Source of the DNA: Cerrena zonata
Taxonomy: Eukaryota; Basidiomycota; Agaricomycetes; Polyporales; Cerrenaceae
Direction of reading: 5' to 3'
DNA length: 64,000 nt
Assembly (NCBI GenBank): GCA_038087015.1
Contig: JASBNA010000003.1
Coordinates: 2,356,001-2,420,000 of the forward strand
The translations under genes and the position numbers were made by a program. The notes below the pieces were generated by a model, which was given only the letters and a program-made list of their open reading frames with translations, ran no database searches and was not told the DNA's origin. This document shows, one piece after another, positions 22,871 to 35,126 of this stretch. Numbering within the stretch: position 1 is the stretch's first letter; each line of letters starts with the position of its first letter.

Positions 22871-25800
22871 CTAGGGTGAATGACCTGGTCTCAACCTCTT
22901 AAAAGGTCGAGGTGATAGCGTCCTCGAAGGAGAATTAACAAGAGTCTCCCTAGAGTCGAACGGGGTGGCAGGTATAAAGCAAGATCCTTCTTCATCCCGT
23001 GTCCGAATAACCGTTTCTACTTGAGTACTTGCTTGACTGGGGGGAGGGGGTTCTTCCTCGTCTTCAGACTTTACATCGAAGTTAATTGGGACTGTTTCTT
23101 CTTCTGACGACTCTGATTCGAGCTCTGGGGACTGATGACGTTTTCGTTTCCGTGTAGACTTAGGGATAGCAGCTTTCTTCGCCTTCCCCTTTGATTTGGG
23201 CTTCGTGTCTTCCCCCTGTTCGGCGACATGGCATACATCCACAGGTACTCCAGCGCGAACTAATACATCTACCCAGACCTAGCGGCATTATTAGTTTAAT
23301 GGGAAATAATGTGTTGGAGGAGAAAGAAATGAGCTACTTTCTGGTTTTCCTGAAGGCTGTCACCGGGACCCTTCACCTCCACAAATTTACCTGTGCTTTC
23401 TTCAGCATTCCAAATAATCAAGTCCGGAACTCCCGATGTTCTGCTGGCATAATCTTCACACATGAGCTGGCAAATAGTTGCCATGCCATCACCTCCGATG
23501 CACTAAAGCCACCTCCGTAAGACCAGGATGCATAGCAAAGTAGGCGAACTTACCTCCGCGATTTCAACTAGATCTTGTTTCTCAAATAAATCCCAACGAA
23601 CACCGACACACCAGGTTTGAGATGGTCTATGCTGATCATCGTTTTGTTCGATAATTTCCGGCGCCATACCATCGCGTATCTCTTGGAGCCGTTGATCAAT
23701 CAAACTCTTCCTCGACAAGTAGAAGGTATCTTCGGCGATATCAAGAGGGGCTGATTGGTACGCTGTCTCAAAGGCACCGGGGATAGATGTGAAGAGGATG
23801 TCCCAAAAAGAAGACCAAACAAGGTAGTCACGATTCGACCTTCACAATGGAACCTAAATCGTAACAAGGGCTCAGTATACATAGACCAAACGCCGACACT
23901 TGACTACCACATACCCCTTGAAACCTTGATCTTCGTAATGCTGTTGAGCAAATATCTCCACCGTAACTTCCTCTTCATCTCTGCCTCGCCAGATCGACTT
24001 CCCTGAATGTCTACGTTCGAGCTACAAGCGAGTTAATATATTGGCAACAGGTCAGCGAGAATAACAGATAATCGTTGAGGGGCGCTTACCCCGGGTTTGG
24101 TATTGGCTGCAGAGTTAGGGGGTTTCAATAGGGCCAAGTCCAGCATCTTTGGTCCGTCCGATGCAGGCTTCACCTGAGGGTTGACAATGGGTTTCAAGCT
24201 CTTATCGAGCTTTAGACTAGTGGCTGTATGGTGTACTCTAACGCCGGATATTCGCTCTTGGTTTGCTTCCTTGAGTTTGCCAGTACATTCGTGACGCTCG
24301 TGTTTGGGAAGTTTGAGTTTATTTTCGAGACGTGTCAACCGACGTTCGAGGGATATTCGATAGACTGTATAAATTGTCGACATTCATCCATCGAAGAACG
24401 ACTTGTGAACAAGAAAATATAACATACCAATATGAGTATCATCATCTCTGAAACCTTCGAGTACTGCTTGACGAGCCTTCTCGAGTGTGATATCTTTATT
24501 CCCCATGTGAGTCATGAGAATCAGGGCTTTCCTTTCATGCCACCCTCCTCGTCGACCCCTTCGCCATTTCTTCTGCGCCAGGAGCGCATCAAGAATACGC
24601 AATTCATCATCGTATTGTTTAAGGATGCCATAAGCATCAGCACCTTTGCAGACTATCCGCGTGAAGACATGTCCTATTTTGTGTCAACAAAAACACTGAA
24701 ACAATGAGAAAGAATAGCATACCACATTCGAACCGACGAATGGAATTCCACCGTTCTTCGTTGTTGCTATCGTTATCAGCTGCAACAAGCCTTTCCCACT
24801 TGGGATACACTTCCTCAAAAACCACAAGCACGCCTCTAGCTGCTTGAACTCTAGGGCTTTCCACGACAGGGTCGTACTCTGCATCCTCTTGAGCTATTCC
24901 GCTCCTAGTTGATCGACGTTTACTTGGACTTTCTGTAGCGGGACGAGAACGTGTTCTAGGCACAGGTGTTTTGCTGACAGCAGTCCTCGAACGCCCACGG
25001 AATGAAGTGAGACCATCAAGTAGAGCATCCACTTGTGCTTCGAGCTCTAAGGCCTTCTCATACTCGATTAATGCATCCCTTGTTGGCCATATAATGAGTG
25101 TTCGTTCTGTGATATAATTAGCATAAGTTCTCTTGCGGGCTTTTGCAAGTATCGAAGGCGTCAAAAATGTGGGTGTGTGTTGAGTGCTAGATAAGTAATG
25201 AGCGACGGCTATGATTTTGTCAACATTGTCTCTGAACTTACTGTCGGAAATACACCAGATTTACTCGCTGGAACAGCTTGACAATTTCACTATTCAAGCG
25301 TATGCAATGTTCTGTACATGATTTGTTAGAACAAGGATATGACTTTTTCACAGAAGGGAACCCTTACCAAGAACCTTCATGACAATAACTCGTAGCCTGT
25401 CGAGTTGGGTCTCCAACTTGGGTCTGAGCGAAGAAAATGCAATCTTGCTCTGGATGCCCCCACTCTTCTTTCCCTTGCTTGAACCGTTGACTCCCGAACA
25501 CGCCGGGAATTGTAAAGTGGATTGATTAGAGGTATTTTCTAAGAGTGCCTTGATTATCATGTCCCGCTGGTAAGAAAACGTGAGCGAGGGACTATGTATA
25601 CATTAAAAAAGAATATGTACCGTGCCTGTGGAGGTGGATTTCACTTGTTTTGCTACAGCCCGAAGCTCTGACAGCGTTAAGCAAACCAACAATTCGCGTA
25701 TAGTGGCATGAGAATGATCATCGGCAAACACATCTAAGTTGGGTTCGCTGTTGAGTGGAGAGGGAAGAGGAGGAAGTTTAGAGGGTCCGGGTTCCGATTG

Positions 25801-26365
25801 TGAAAGATATTCGTCCACCGTAAGATCAATGACCTCGGGTTTGACTTCTTCGTAATGCGACGTTTTCTTAGAATCATGACATAACTCTCGAATCGCATCT
25901 GGAATGTCATCCCCAAGTTCCTTTCGGTACTTCAAATCGCTAAGTCGATGCCACTTGTCATTTTTGCGAAGGCATAAACGAATTAATAGGTAACGACCTT
26001 TGTCTACATAGTGTCATTTAGTAGTGTCACTTTGGGTAGCGCAATGTAAGACGTACAGCTTAAGTCGTTGTAGCGCATAAAGCACACAAGCTCACGGGGG
26101 GAGAACAAATGGGGCTCGTGTAAGAGAACCGCCTTTAAAGCATCTTCAGCAGCCCATCAGTACGGGATTATAAGTTTGTCGGTACAGTGAGTTATGGGAC
26201 AAGCTCACCTTCAAAAAGTGTAACATACATCGACTCGCTCTGACCAGTAGTAGAAGCCTCCAAGTCAGGAGACTCGGGTTCTTCATTCTCGGACAGACAC
26301 TGCTCTTCTCCATCTCCATAGATAAAGTTGTTCACTCGTACAATACTGGGAGAAACAGTATTCAT
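22871..26365 (-). CDS. FAN1: Fanconi-associated nuclease 1 (FAN1), VRR-NUC family
   Basis: Structure-specific 5' flap nuclease for DNA interstrand crosslink repair, nuclear. The start MNTVSPSIVRVNNF leads through an acidic N-terminus into RELVCFMRYNDLS and KGRYLLIRLCLRKNDKWH, the conserved FAN1 core. A SAP-like segment (IRELLVCLTLSELRAVAKQ) and the FAN1 helical/TPR-like region (ARGVLVVFEEVYPKWERL, RRGGWHERKALILMTHMG) follow. Then come FHCEGRIVTTLFGLLFWD and the C-terminal VRR-NUC site GVPDLIIWN with EVKGPGDSLQENQK, holding the catalytic Asp, Glu and Lys. A charged tail of about 110 residues follows the nuclease. No N-terminal UBZ zinc finger is evident. More than ten introns. Confidence 0.9.
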
Positions 26366-27615
26366 GTTTGTCGACTCATTGACTTTGCGAGTTGGTATGT
26401 TTTGTGCAGTATATAAGCAGATTTGTTTTAATAAGGTAGATGAATAGTGTTGAAAGTAAATGTGAAGCTTTAAGCACTAGAATTGCCCGGGTCTTGTTGT
26501 GGCGAGATAGAAATGTTGACAAGCGCCTACTACCTAGCAGCGCGACTGTCACGTTCGCGTCGAGGACTTGTCACGTGCACGTGCACGTGTCACGGCAATT
26601 CTAGCTCAAAGTTTGACCATGACATTGAATCTTGTTCAAATTTGAAACATCGTACCTAGCCTGGACCCGGCATAGCCCTTTCCGGTACTTCTGCACTTCC
26701 ATGATTGTGTCGCAAAGCTGTCGAAAAAGATTCATGGGAACACCGAGCAGAGCCATTTGAGCTCTGAACAATATCACTACTCGGTACTATACACCTACTA
26801 TTCACCAGGTCCTTGGCCTAGAGTTATTGGATGTCTGCACAGTCAAGACTATACGGCGACTATAACACCGCCAGTACGGACTGATCTGAAGGTGCTCTTG
26901 CACGGGAAAGCGCATTTCTTAGCCCCGTACGCAGCGGAAGGTTGAATAAATGGAATCAGTGGTTGATGGGACATAGCCCCGGAAGTGAAGCTCCAAGGGT
27001 TCTTTATTTCTTCATGTTAAACAAAACCAAGATATGCTCATCTCCTACTCCTCTCAAGTAATCTTCTATCTCGCCATCGTTCGCCTTCATACGACAGGTT
27101 CAACTGAGGTACATTGTTATTACGATCAATGCCAGCGGTCATCCAGGCCTCTTACTGCACTGCTGCGAATGGCAGTGTTTCCAGTCATTTTCGTTACCTC
27201 CCGTGTCTCTACCTCTGAGGCGCAAGATACGTCATCACCACAGCACTTTATGAAGCAATCATCTAGCATCGCGTGTCCAAAAACAACAACTTTACTTACA
27301 TCCACCGGCTATAACTCGATCATAGCCGGGTTGTGTTTTTATCTTCAGACGTAGTCACCTACGGATTTCATAGCCGGACTCACTTCTCAACCGAAAATTT
27401 CCATTTTACGAGGACGGAGACGTTGGGTGTGAACATGAAGTGACACTTCTCGATCAGAATTACTCAACGGGCGTAAGTCTTCTTCTGTTGAACTGCCATA
27501 GAATTGTTAAATCATCGGGCCGTACTTCTAAACATGCCTCAGGTCAAGTAGGGCTATATAGAGCTCCATGGTTTGAACTCTTCTCTTTATCCTTCAACCC
27601 TAGGTGTCTTTTGAA
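26366..27615. other. Divergent intergenic region before the membrane-protein pair
   Basis: About 1.25 kb between the FAN1 start and the start of the first membrane-protein gene. The left part holds the triple CACGTG listed separately. A CTATATAG element near 27553-27560 could be the TATA box of the right-hand gene. No supported exon in between. Confidence 0.55.
26572..26589. promoter_or_regulatory. Triple contiguous CACGTG palindrome upstream of FAN1
   Basis: Three CACGTG hexamers stand head to tail at 26572-26577, 26578-26583 and 26584-26589, flanked by TCAC/GTCAC sequence. They lie about 205 bases before the FAN1 ATG and about 1 kb before the divergent gene. CACGTG is the bHLH E-box core, known in fungi for Cbf1/Pho4-type factors. 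The exact factor is unknown here. Confidence 0.5.
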
Positions 27616-28802
27616 ATGGACCAAGCAATAAAGTCGTCCGGACTAGTAGTTGCAGCAATCATTGGGGTGGGTTCATGTTTGGGTTCTCCTTCGGAGATCA
27701 CGCTAACTGATGACTAGGCCTGGTTTTGGGATCTCGTTATGAGCATACCAGAGACGGTTCAAGTTTACACACATCGAACTGTCAAACTCCCTGATGTTGT
27801 CTATTTTTTATCACGGTAAGCTGTCTATTTGAACCAGAATGGTCTTAATATTAATTGTGCCCTATCAGAGTGACCTCTGGAGGGTTTTTTCTGACGGCGT
27901 TCATATACCTAGGTGAGGACCGATATAGACTTCATGATGCATTCATACTCATCCCCAACTATTCACCAGTCGCACCAATTCAAAACTGTCAAAGTATAGT
28001 TCTGGTCGGCTGTTGGTTCGCGGCGTTCGCCCTTCCACTCAACTGTATGTTGTTCCTCTTCCGAATCTGGGGAGTCTTTCTCGACTCCCGATTCATCCCA
28101 CCGTTATTTTCCATCCTATGGCTCTCCACCTGTTCCTCCTTCATCGCTCCTTTTACATTCAAGGCCGCCCATATGGACCATGCCGCTGAATGTTTCATCC
28201 AATGGGTTGGCATAAACAGCTTAGTCGCATTTGTTGCCATTGCAGTTTACGACACCCTTGTGTTCATCGCGATCTCGTGCAAACTCTTGACATTTTCATA
28301 TGCGCAAGACTGGAAGGCTCGAATAAGACTGTTTTTCTGCGGTGAAAATATGGGATATATCTCGAAAGGACTTCTACAGAGTGGCCAGATCTATTATCTG
28401 TAAGTTTTCTAAGTAAATACATTTATTGAATATCTCTCACCTGAATTATCCTGCAGAATATCTATATGTGGAAACTTCCTCGTCGTCCTCTTCTTTACGC
28501 TAAACAGAATCCCGCCATCCCTCAAAGTAGTATTTGCCATGCTTAACATTGCAGTACAAAATGCAATGGCTTGCCGCGTGTTCAGATACCTCAGGCTCGG
28601 GTTCATTAATTCCTATAGTATTGATCCTAGCACCGACATCAGCCTGCCTCGTTTCAATTCTGATAACGAAGCAATTGACGAGACAGCCCCGTTAGGTAAC
28701 ACAGTCATAGGTACTGAAGGAAGCTCAGCGGTTCCTGACGCAGACGAGGACAAGTTTGAGGTACCCGATACTGAGAATCGACCCTCACCCACTTCTCGAT
28801 AA
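27616..28802 (+). CDS. Multi-pass membrane protein, Agaricomycete 7TM-like (tandem copy A)
   Basis: Unrecognised integral membrane protein of about 320 residues. Five exons splice in frame: 27616-27666, 27718-27815, 27869-27912, 27970-28399 and 28457-28802. Hydrophobic segments include LVVAAIIGAWFWDLVMSI, FFLTAFIYL, CWFAAFALPLNCMLFLF, SILWLSTCSSFIAPF, AFVAIAVYDTLVFIAI and ISICGNFLVVLFFTL, with a soluble acidic tail of about 70 residues. The layout suggests roughly seven helices with an outside N-terminus, similar to many orphan basidiomycete membrane proteins. I see no Ste3 or Ste2 pheromone-receptor signature. A close paralogue with the same intron positions lies 1.5 kb downstream. Confidence 0.75.
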
Positions 28803-30300
28803 CTTTGCATCAATTTTGGCTTTAGGACTAACAGTATATATTGTATGAGTTATCTTGTGACCACGGACTGTGTAGTACCACATATCAGGAATGTACATCA
28901 GTAGTCTCTCTTCACATTTTGGGAGGTTGTGTATCATGTTCAGCAAGTGTTCTATCCTTCCGAGTCGTCGTGCCAACTGTGCCTTCAGTATTATCGGTAC
29001 CAAAGTGTCAGTGATGGGCCCAAATATGAATGAGCATCCGAGGCTAATCTCCTTAAGCTGCTATTGAATATGCACAAGGCTTGTCAAAAACCTCTCCCCA
29101 CATCTAAAGACTAAATTTTTCGAAACAAAGCAGTGTGCGCCATTGTACATATCCGGATTCGAGGGGGAGCACGGTGTCTGCGGGGAAGACCGGCGGTCAG
29201 TTTATGGCCCCAACCGTTCGGAGAGGCGGACCCGGAACGATCGATGAATCATCCCAGTTCTTCACGTCTCGGTAACCATTTTCACAACTCCATTTGCGAA
29301 GAGTCTACTTTGTAGTACTGTCATTGCAGCTGTGTTATACTGGAGAAGAAAGAGACTAGCGGGCTTTTTCAAGACGCCTCCTTTTTGCAGTGCCGCTTCC
29401 CCGACTCGGATTCGATCGGTCCTGCCACATTCCATTCAGTCAAACTATCAACAGTGTTACTACCGTTCGGGGTATACTCGGGGTTATACGATAAATTCTA
29501 CCCGAAGCTTGAAGTTTAGCCTTGATAAACACCAAGTGATAGGTTTTCCGTACCATGACAATGTGACAGCTAGGAGCATCGGCGGGACTCAGTACTTAGG
29601 GCACAGTTGCTAGGGGTTCGTATTTGATAACATTGGACTACGAGTCGCTGAAATGCGACGGTTGTAACTGCGGATCGGTGGTTAACGAGCCGTCTCCGAC
29701 GACTCACTCAAGGCCTAACTCACACTTGAACGCTATCTTTACCTCGTAGGCTGCTGTCTCCCTGTTTTATCCATGTATGTTTCTATTGCACATTGTTCAC
29801 GTTTATGCAGTAAATCCAATATAGGTCAAGTACGTCATGCTTGATTTACAGCTATGCAAATTCTTCCTAATTGACAGTTTCCGAGCAATGCGTCAGGAAC
29901 ATGTCCTCCGCCTGTCCCTCAAGCATATTCATATTACACTTCTATCATCAAGGTATGCCTCGACTCTTACACCGGTTGTTCAGAAATAACAATTCTCTTG
30001 TATTTTCCGGTTGTAGTAGGGCCGTAACCGAGGCATCACGATTCTGCACTAAGTCGGTCTCGCTTTTGACCGAGAATTTCCATGTGGGAGGGTACTACTA
30101 TGAACTCGCAATTGCCAGAGCGGACAGCAACCAATCATACTTACTCAATCGGTGTAGTTCTTCTGTCTATCTGTCAAAAGTTTCCTCGATACTCAGCTCG
30201 CTATCCAAACTATGCGACAAGTCAGGCTGGAGGCTCATAAAGCCTGCTTTACTAACCCTCTCATCTTCACAACTCAAACAAGCCCTATACCTTCTGGGAG
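28803..30300. other. Intergenic region between the two membrane-protein copies
   Basis: About 1.5 kb. The right end (about 30050-30300) resembles the 5' flank of copy A and is probably the promoter of copy B. The remainder shows only unremarkable short frames. Confidence 0.5.
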
Positions 30301-31528
30301 ATGCAACAAATAACAGAAATCTCGTACATATGCAGCCTGATAGTTGCAGCAATCATTGGTGTAAGTCAATGTTTCGCCTCCCTTAGAACGTATCCTAATT
30401 TGGCAATCAAGGCCTGGTTCTGGGATCTAGTTATAAGTGTACCTGAAACAATCCGGGTATACACGCATGGTTGCTTTAAACTTCCCGACGTCGTCTACTT
30501 ACTATCAAGGTAAGGTACTTTCATTTGGATGTAAAGTTTTGTCCCAAATACTTATCGAAATCTACTATTAGAATGACTTCTGGCGGACTATTTATAACCG
30601 CATTCTTATACCTCGGTACGCAGTCTTTAACTACTGCAATATTGTTTACTAAAATCCAACCCTTTCAATCCACCAGTTACAGAGAACGAAGACTGCCAAA
30701 CTATGGTTACGGTTGCGTGTTGGTTCGCCGCATTCACGCTTCCCCTCAACTCCATGTTGTTCCTCTTCCGAATTAGGGGAGTCTTTCTTGAGTCCCGGTT
30801 TATCCCACCTTTCTTTTCTATCCTATGGCTCTCCACCTGCACCTCCTTCATTGCCCCCTTCGCATCCAAGGCTGCTCGTCTTGATTCTAGTGCAGAATGC
30901 TTAATCCAATGGGTTAGCACTAGAAACCTGACCGCTTTCATCGCTATTTCATTTTATGATACCCTTGTGTTCGTCTGCATTTCATACAAACTGCTATCGT
31001 TCACCTATGCGCAGGGATGGAAGGCTCGGGTCAGGTCGTTTTTCCGCGGGGAGCAGATGGGAGGTCAGGTCTCTAAAGCTCTTCTACAGAGCGGCCAGCT
31101 CTATTACCTGTAAGGTTCTTATGTCCAACTATTCGTAGAGGTTATCTGACATATGGTTTTATAGCCTATCCGTTTGTGGAAATTTACTGGTCCTCATTTT
31201 CTTTGTGCTGAAGGGGACTCCTCCGTCTATCAAAATGGTATTTCTCATCCTCAACATTGCCTTACAAAATGCGATGGCTTGTCGCGTATTCATATACCTC
31301 AAATTGGGCTTTATACATTCCCATTCCAGTCCTGACATTTCCCCCATCGATATCAGCTTGCCTCGTTTTAATACCGAGACAAACAATGGACCAGTTCCGT
31401 TTGATAGCACCACCGTACTGGCTCGAGGAAGTTTTGAAGCTCCGAGCATGAGCGGAGACAAGTTTCCTATGACGAATACAGAGACTTTACCTGCAGCGAG
31501 TGAATCTCTATGTTACCAGTCTCCGTAG
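30301..31528 (+). CDS. Multi-pass membrane protein, Agaricomycete 7TM-like (tandem copy B)
   Basis: Paralogue of the gene at 27616. The start MQQITEISYICSLIVAAIIG is joined by a GTAAGT intron to AWFWDLVISVPETIRVYTH, then LPDVVYLLSR, MTSGGLFITAFLYL and, after an intron ending near 30677, VTENEDCQTMVTVACWFAAF. Later segments are SILWLSTCTSFIAPF, AFIAISFYDTLVFVCIS and LSVCGNLLVLIFFVL. The tail after helix 7 is soluble and differs from copy A. Function unknown; the shared GWKAR loop before helix 6 suggests a conserved cytoplasmic contact. Five exons with the same phases as copy A. Confidence 0.75.
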
Positions 31529-31998
31529 CGGGACATATGCGGATAAAGGTGGGATGATGGTCGATCTTGGGATACTGTATGTATCCAATGCTGCGGGACA
31601 ATGTATTTAGTATTAATCTTTTTCTCCCTCTTTTCTTGGTTACAACACAATCTCATTACAGACTATTATCATGTAGCACATATCATATATACCAGAGCAG
31701 TTTGCAATTTCCGGTTCCGGTGGATTTGCCACCAGTTTCTTATCCTACTGTAGACAATCACACCTCAGTCGACGACACCTCACTCACATATTGTATGCTG
31801 ATTATTGGAGAAAAGCGAGGTGGGATCTGTCTTGATAACCATGGCCATGTTGAGGATGAGGTAGTGTTGAAAGCAGAGCCATCTTCTTGCAAGCATGATG
31901 TTGAGAACTTAGATACACACCGACTTTGGGAGGAAGAACGAGTCATAATAATCATTAGGGTATCATTAAAGCGTAGAAGTCATTTTACCGAAGACAGT
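31529..31998. other. Convergent 3' flanks, no gene seen
   Basis: About 470 bases between the stop of membrane-protein copy B and the NEDD1 stop. A long plus-strand open frame at 31567-32139 runs into the antisense of the NEDD1 coiled coil and has no family features, so it is not called. Confidence 0.5.
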
Positions 31999-34512
31999 CT
32001 AATACCCTCTTTTCAGTCTATCGTTTTCGTGTCTCAGTCGTTTATTCTCTTCTCGAACTTCGTTCAGCTCCTTACTCCACTCCTCCATCGCCTCTCTCAT
32101 CTCCTTTCTCCACCCTCTCCCCATCCTTACCAAGTCTAAATGTAAACCAATGATCTCCGCTTTCGTCTCCCTTCTGAAATCGTACAGAGCATCCTTAACG
32201 AGGCTCTGCAAGAGGTCGTGCGCCGGGTTGTTGATTGACGGACCAGAATGCGCCGCTCCCGTAGGATCATCGGCATCGTTCACGCTCGAGGCATTCGTAC
32301 CCCGAAGTGGCGAAGGAACCGCTGCCCAAGACGACGTCGCTTTCGCCTGTGGCAATGGGCGCCGAGGAGATATTTGTACTGTTAGTTCAATCTTCGCCTC
32401 TTGGAAGTGAGTTTCTGTTTCCCCGGTCTCCTGCGTTACTGTTGAGACTGGAACCCGAACCGGATGCCAGAGGAACTTCGATTCGGCGAAACCGACTTTC
32501 CGACCATTTGTCTTTTCCTCATCGCCAACTTCCACCCACCTACGCACCTCAGGTGTGCCTAGACCTAACAAGTTCATCCCAGATATGACTTCTTTGCTCT
32601 TGCCCTTATCCTTTCGCTTAGGTAGAGGTGTAATAGGTATATTTTCCGGGAGTGATAAGTCATCCGGACTTGGCGTCCTCGAGCTCGAGAATCTGATTGA
32701 TGTCAATTGTTCCTCGTGGAAAGCTGCGGGAAGCTTAGGGACAGGTGGAATGGGCGAGACAGCTTCATAAGAATGTTTATTTTTCAAACTAGGGGAAGTC
32801 CGAGCTGTGGTTGATGACAGCCCGCTTGCACTTGTACCGGAGACAGTTCTGGAAGATGTGCTGGTTCGGGAAGTAGTTGAGATGGTGCGAGGACGCGTGC
32901 TTTGACCGGATGAAATACGGGAGGTCATAGAAGTCTTGCGAATTCTTCCAAGTCCACTGTCCACTTTCGGGGCCACATTTTCTTTCCTTTTGCCAGGTAA
33001 ATCCAGTAGATCATTGATGCTCACTGGCCATGTTTGTTAGCGGGGTAGCTTGAGAGTATTGACCATCTAGCTTACCTGGAACATCCAATTTATCATTTGG
33101 TTTTACATTCTCGTCTTTACCCGCGTCAGAGGTCTTGGACGTCTTTCTAGCTGTTCCAATTCGGCCAACAGCTGTCGAAGGCCTAGCTGGCGTGCTCACC
33201 GAGCGAGTAGCGGGTGAAGAGATGCCTGTGGTTGAAATTGTTCTCATACGAATAGCCGGCTTCGGCGTACTTGTCAGAGTTGTGGCACTCGTGCTTCGAG
33301 GCTTGGCAGGTGTCGAGGCGGCAGAAGTAACACGACTACGTGGTGGCGTGACCGCTATCGAAGGTTTGGTCGGCTTCGCAACAAGTGTTCTCTTCTCCAC
33401 TGATGGAGCAGCGGGACCTCGGCGCGCAGGCGTTTTGTTGACATCTTGTTGAGAAAGAGGTTTCACTAGCGAGGATTTTGCAGTAGTTTCGCCGGGCTTT
33501 AATTTCCTCTGCGTTAAATGAGTATGGGGTATTGCGTGGATGAAATGACAAAATATGTTACCTGTACCGCAACGCAGACAATTCTTTCGCCAGCCTGACT
33601 GACGGTGATGGTCTTGGGAGGTTTATCCAGAGCGCGAAGGTCGAGAATGAGAATTTTCCCGTTCTCCGTCCCTGCGTAGATAGAAGCACCCTCGGGCGAA
33701 AATGAGACTGAGCTCAAAGGAGTTCGAAGTGATAGAGTGCGGAACAATCTGTAAGAAACTAGATTAGTGACGTTGATTAATGAACATCAGTAACTTGTAC
33801 TGACCCCTTTTCCTTATCGAGGTCAACGAGTCCAATCGAGCCTCCGCTGCAGGCGACAGCAATTAGAGTCTTGCTGAAAGGGCTGCAAGCAATAGCAACA
33901 ATTGGACTTCCGCCAACCTTCTGCATGGAAATAACCTTGGCGGGGCTAGAGGGTCTCGAAGTGTCATAGATAGCCAATTGGTTCCCAATTCCAATAAGAA
34001 GTCGGGTGCGAGTGTGGGTCGTGAAATACACATGTTGTGATATCGCCGGAGGGAAGTCCGCGAAGAACAGTATGTGACGCCATGGTGAGGTTATGTATAA
34101 GTACAGTGTTTAAAGAAGTTGATGCAAGAAGAGTCGTATCGTTAGATAAAGATAATGAAGTGATATTGGTCTTGTGCGAAGTGAACCTTTGAATAATCGT
34201 GCCAGACTGAGTTTCAAAGACAGAGATCTCTGTTTCGTTGTTGAATAAGATGGAATTGCCCTTATCTCGTGTGGCTATGGTGGTAATAGGGTGTGTCGTT
34301 TCATGAACGAGGCCAGCATGGTGACCTGCAGGTTCGAATTTGTGGATTCCATCGGCTTGAGCTACGAAGAGATATGAATTATCTTGAGACCAGGTTACAG
34401 CGGTAGGTGATTTGAGCGACCGAATTGAGTCAGGACCGATAGAAGTGGGAGCGCGTTTGAGGGTGAGAGCGTCGAGTAACACAAGACTGGAACTGGTGCA
34501 AGCAGCCAACAT
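31999..34512 (-). CDS. NEDD1: NEDD1-like WD40 protein (gamma-tubulin complex recruitment)
   Basis: Spindle-pole/centrosome adaptor expected to recruit gamma-tubulin complexes. The N-terminal half is a WD40 propeller: MLAACTSSSLVLLDAL, SPTAVTWSQDNSYLFVAQ, TSLSLSNDTTLLASTS, SPIVAIACSPFSKTLIAVA and PLSSVSFSPEGASIYAGT. The middle is a basic Ser/Thr/Pro-rich linker rich in RTISTTSRTSTSS-like runs, with many potential mitotic phosphosites. The end matches the NEDD1 C-terminal domain: LVKDALYDFRRETKAEI, IGLHLDLVRMGRGW, then a coiled coil (EVREENKRLRHENDRLKRG). Four or five exons, about 790 residues. It could be mistaken for a generic WD protein, but the C-terminal helix argues for NEDD1. Confidence 0.82.
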
Positions 34513-35126
34513 GTTGCTTCGTTCGAGATAAAAACACAAGAAATTCAGAAAACAGACAAGTATATGTCTGTGAAATGTCAGTGTGCTTAATAGTTGCTTG
34601 TATGTCACCAGGATGGGCGCTCGCACCTGTACCAAGCCCAACCAATGCGACCTGCTATCAAGGAAACCGGCTTGAGAGAGCAAGATGAAGGATGTTATTA
34701 CACTGTGTTCAGGTCGTACAGGTCTACAGCAGCACAGATGGATGTTAGAGCGATAGAGTGATAGTACTCCGTAGTTCCCGCCTACCGTATCACAAAGGCC
34801 GATCAAGTCTCAGTCTGGCAGTAGAATGTCAAAATCGAACCGTGTAAATACGCGAGACTGAACGCGTCCAGAATGCATCACGTGAAACATTCCAAAAAAG
34901 GATTCAAGTTCAAACCAAGCCAGTTCCTCACTCAGGAAATTTGAATTGCGAGTAGGCACTCAACGATGGTAAAAGATTTGCAAATTAATATCAATACAGC
35001 ATCTATGACAACAATATATATCCGAATATTAACATATTTGACTATCCAACCTCTATTTTCCTATAAATTACCAAAAGATTAAATGGCGAGTCAACACCAA
35101 ACATTAGCATCACATCTCCTACAAAA
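34513..35126. promoter_or_regulatory. NEDD1 upstream region with ACGCGT and CACGTG
   Basis: About 610 bases upstream of NEDD1, also the 3' flank of the F-box gene. ACGCGT lies at 34862-34867 and CACGTG at 34879-34884, 350-370 bases before the NEDD1 ATG. ACGCGT would fit cell-cycle control, but neither site has been tested. No coding exon supported. Confidence 0.4.

Larger units (their letters stand above)
27616..31528 (+). repeat. Tandem gene duplication (membrane-protein pair)
   Basis: Copies at 27616-28802 and 30301-31528 share exon layout, intron phases and much of the protein (for example GVFL-SRFIPP-FSILWLSTC and ALQNAMACRVF-YL-LGFI). Part of the 5' flank also matches: ATTTCCAT and TTACTCAA elements recur in the same order about 150-250 bases before each start. 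The C-terminal tails and the intergenic DNA have diverged, so this is not a recent copy. Confidence 0.75.

Noticed and set aside
27616..31528. The membrane-protein pair as Ste3 pheromone receptors near ICMT genes
   Set aside because: The helices and loops do not match Ste3 signatures, and no pheromone precursor gene was found, so a mating-type locus is not supported.
31567..32139. 190-codon plus-strand open frame
   Set aside because: Its right part is the antisense of the NEDD1 coiled coil, and the left part has no family features or promoter.
34325..34345. GGTTCGAATT, resembling a tRNA T-arm box
   Set aside because: It is inside the NEDD1 WD40 exon and no anticodon or acceptor arms can be folded around it.
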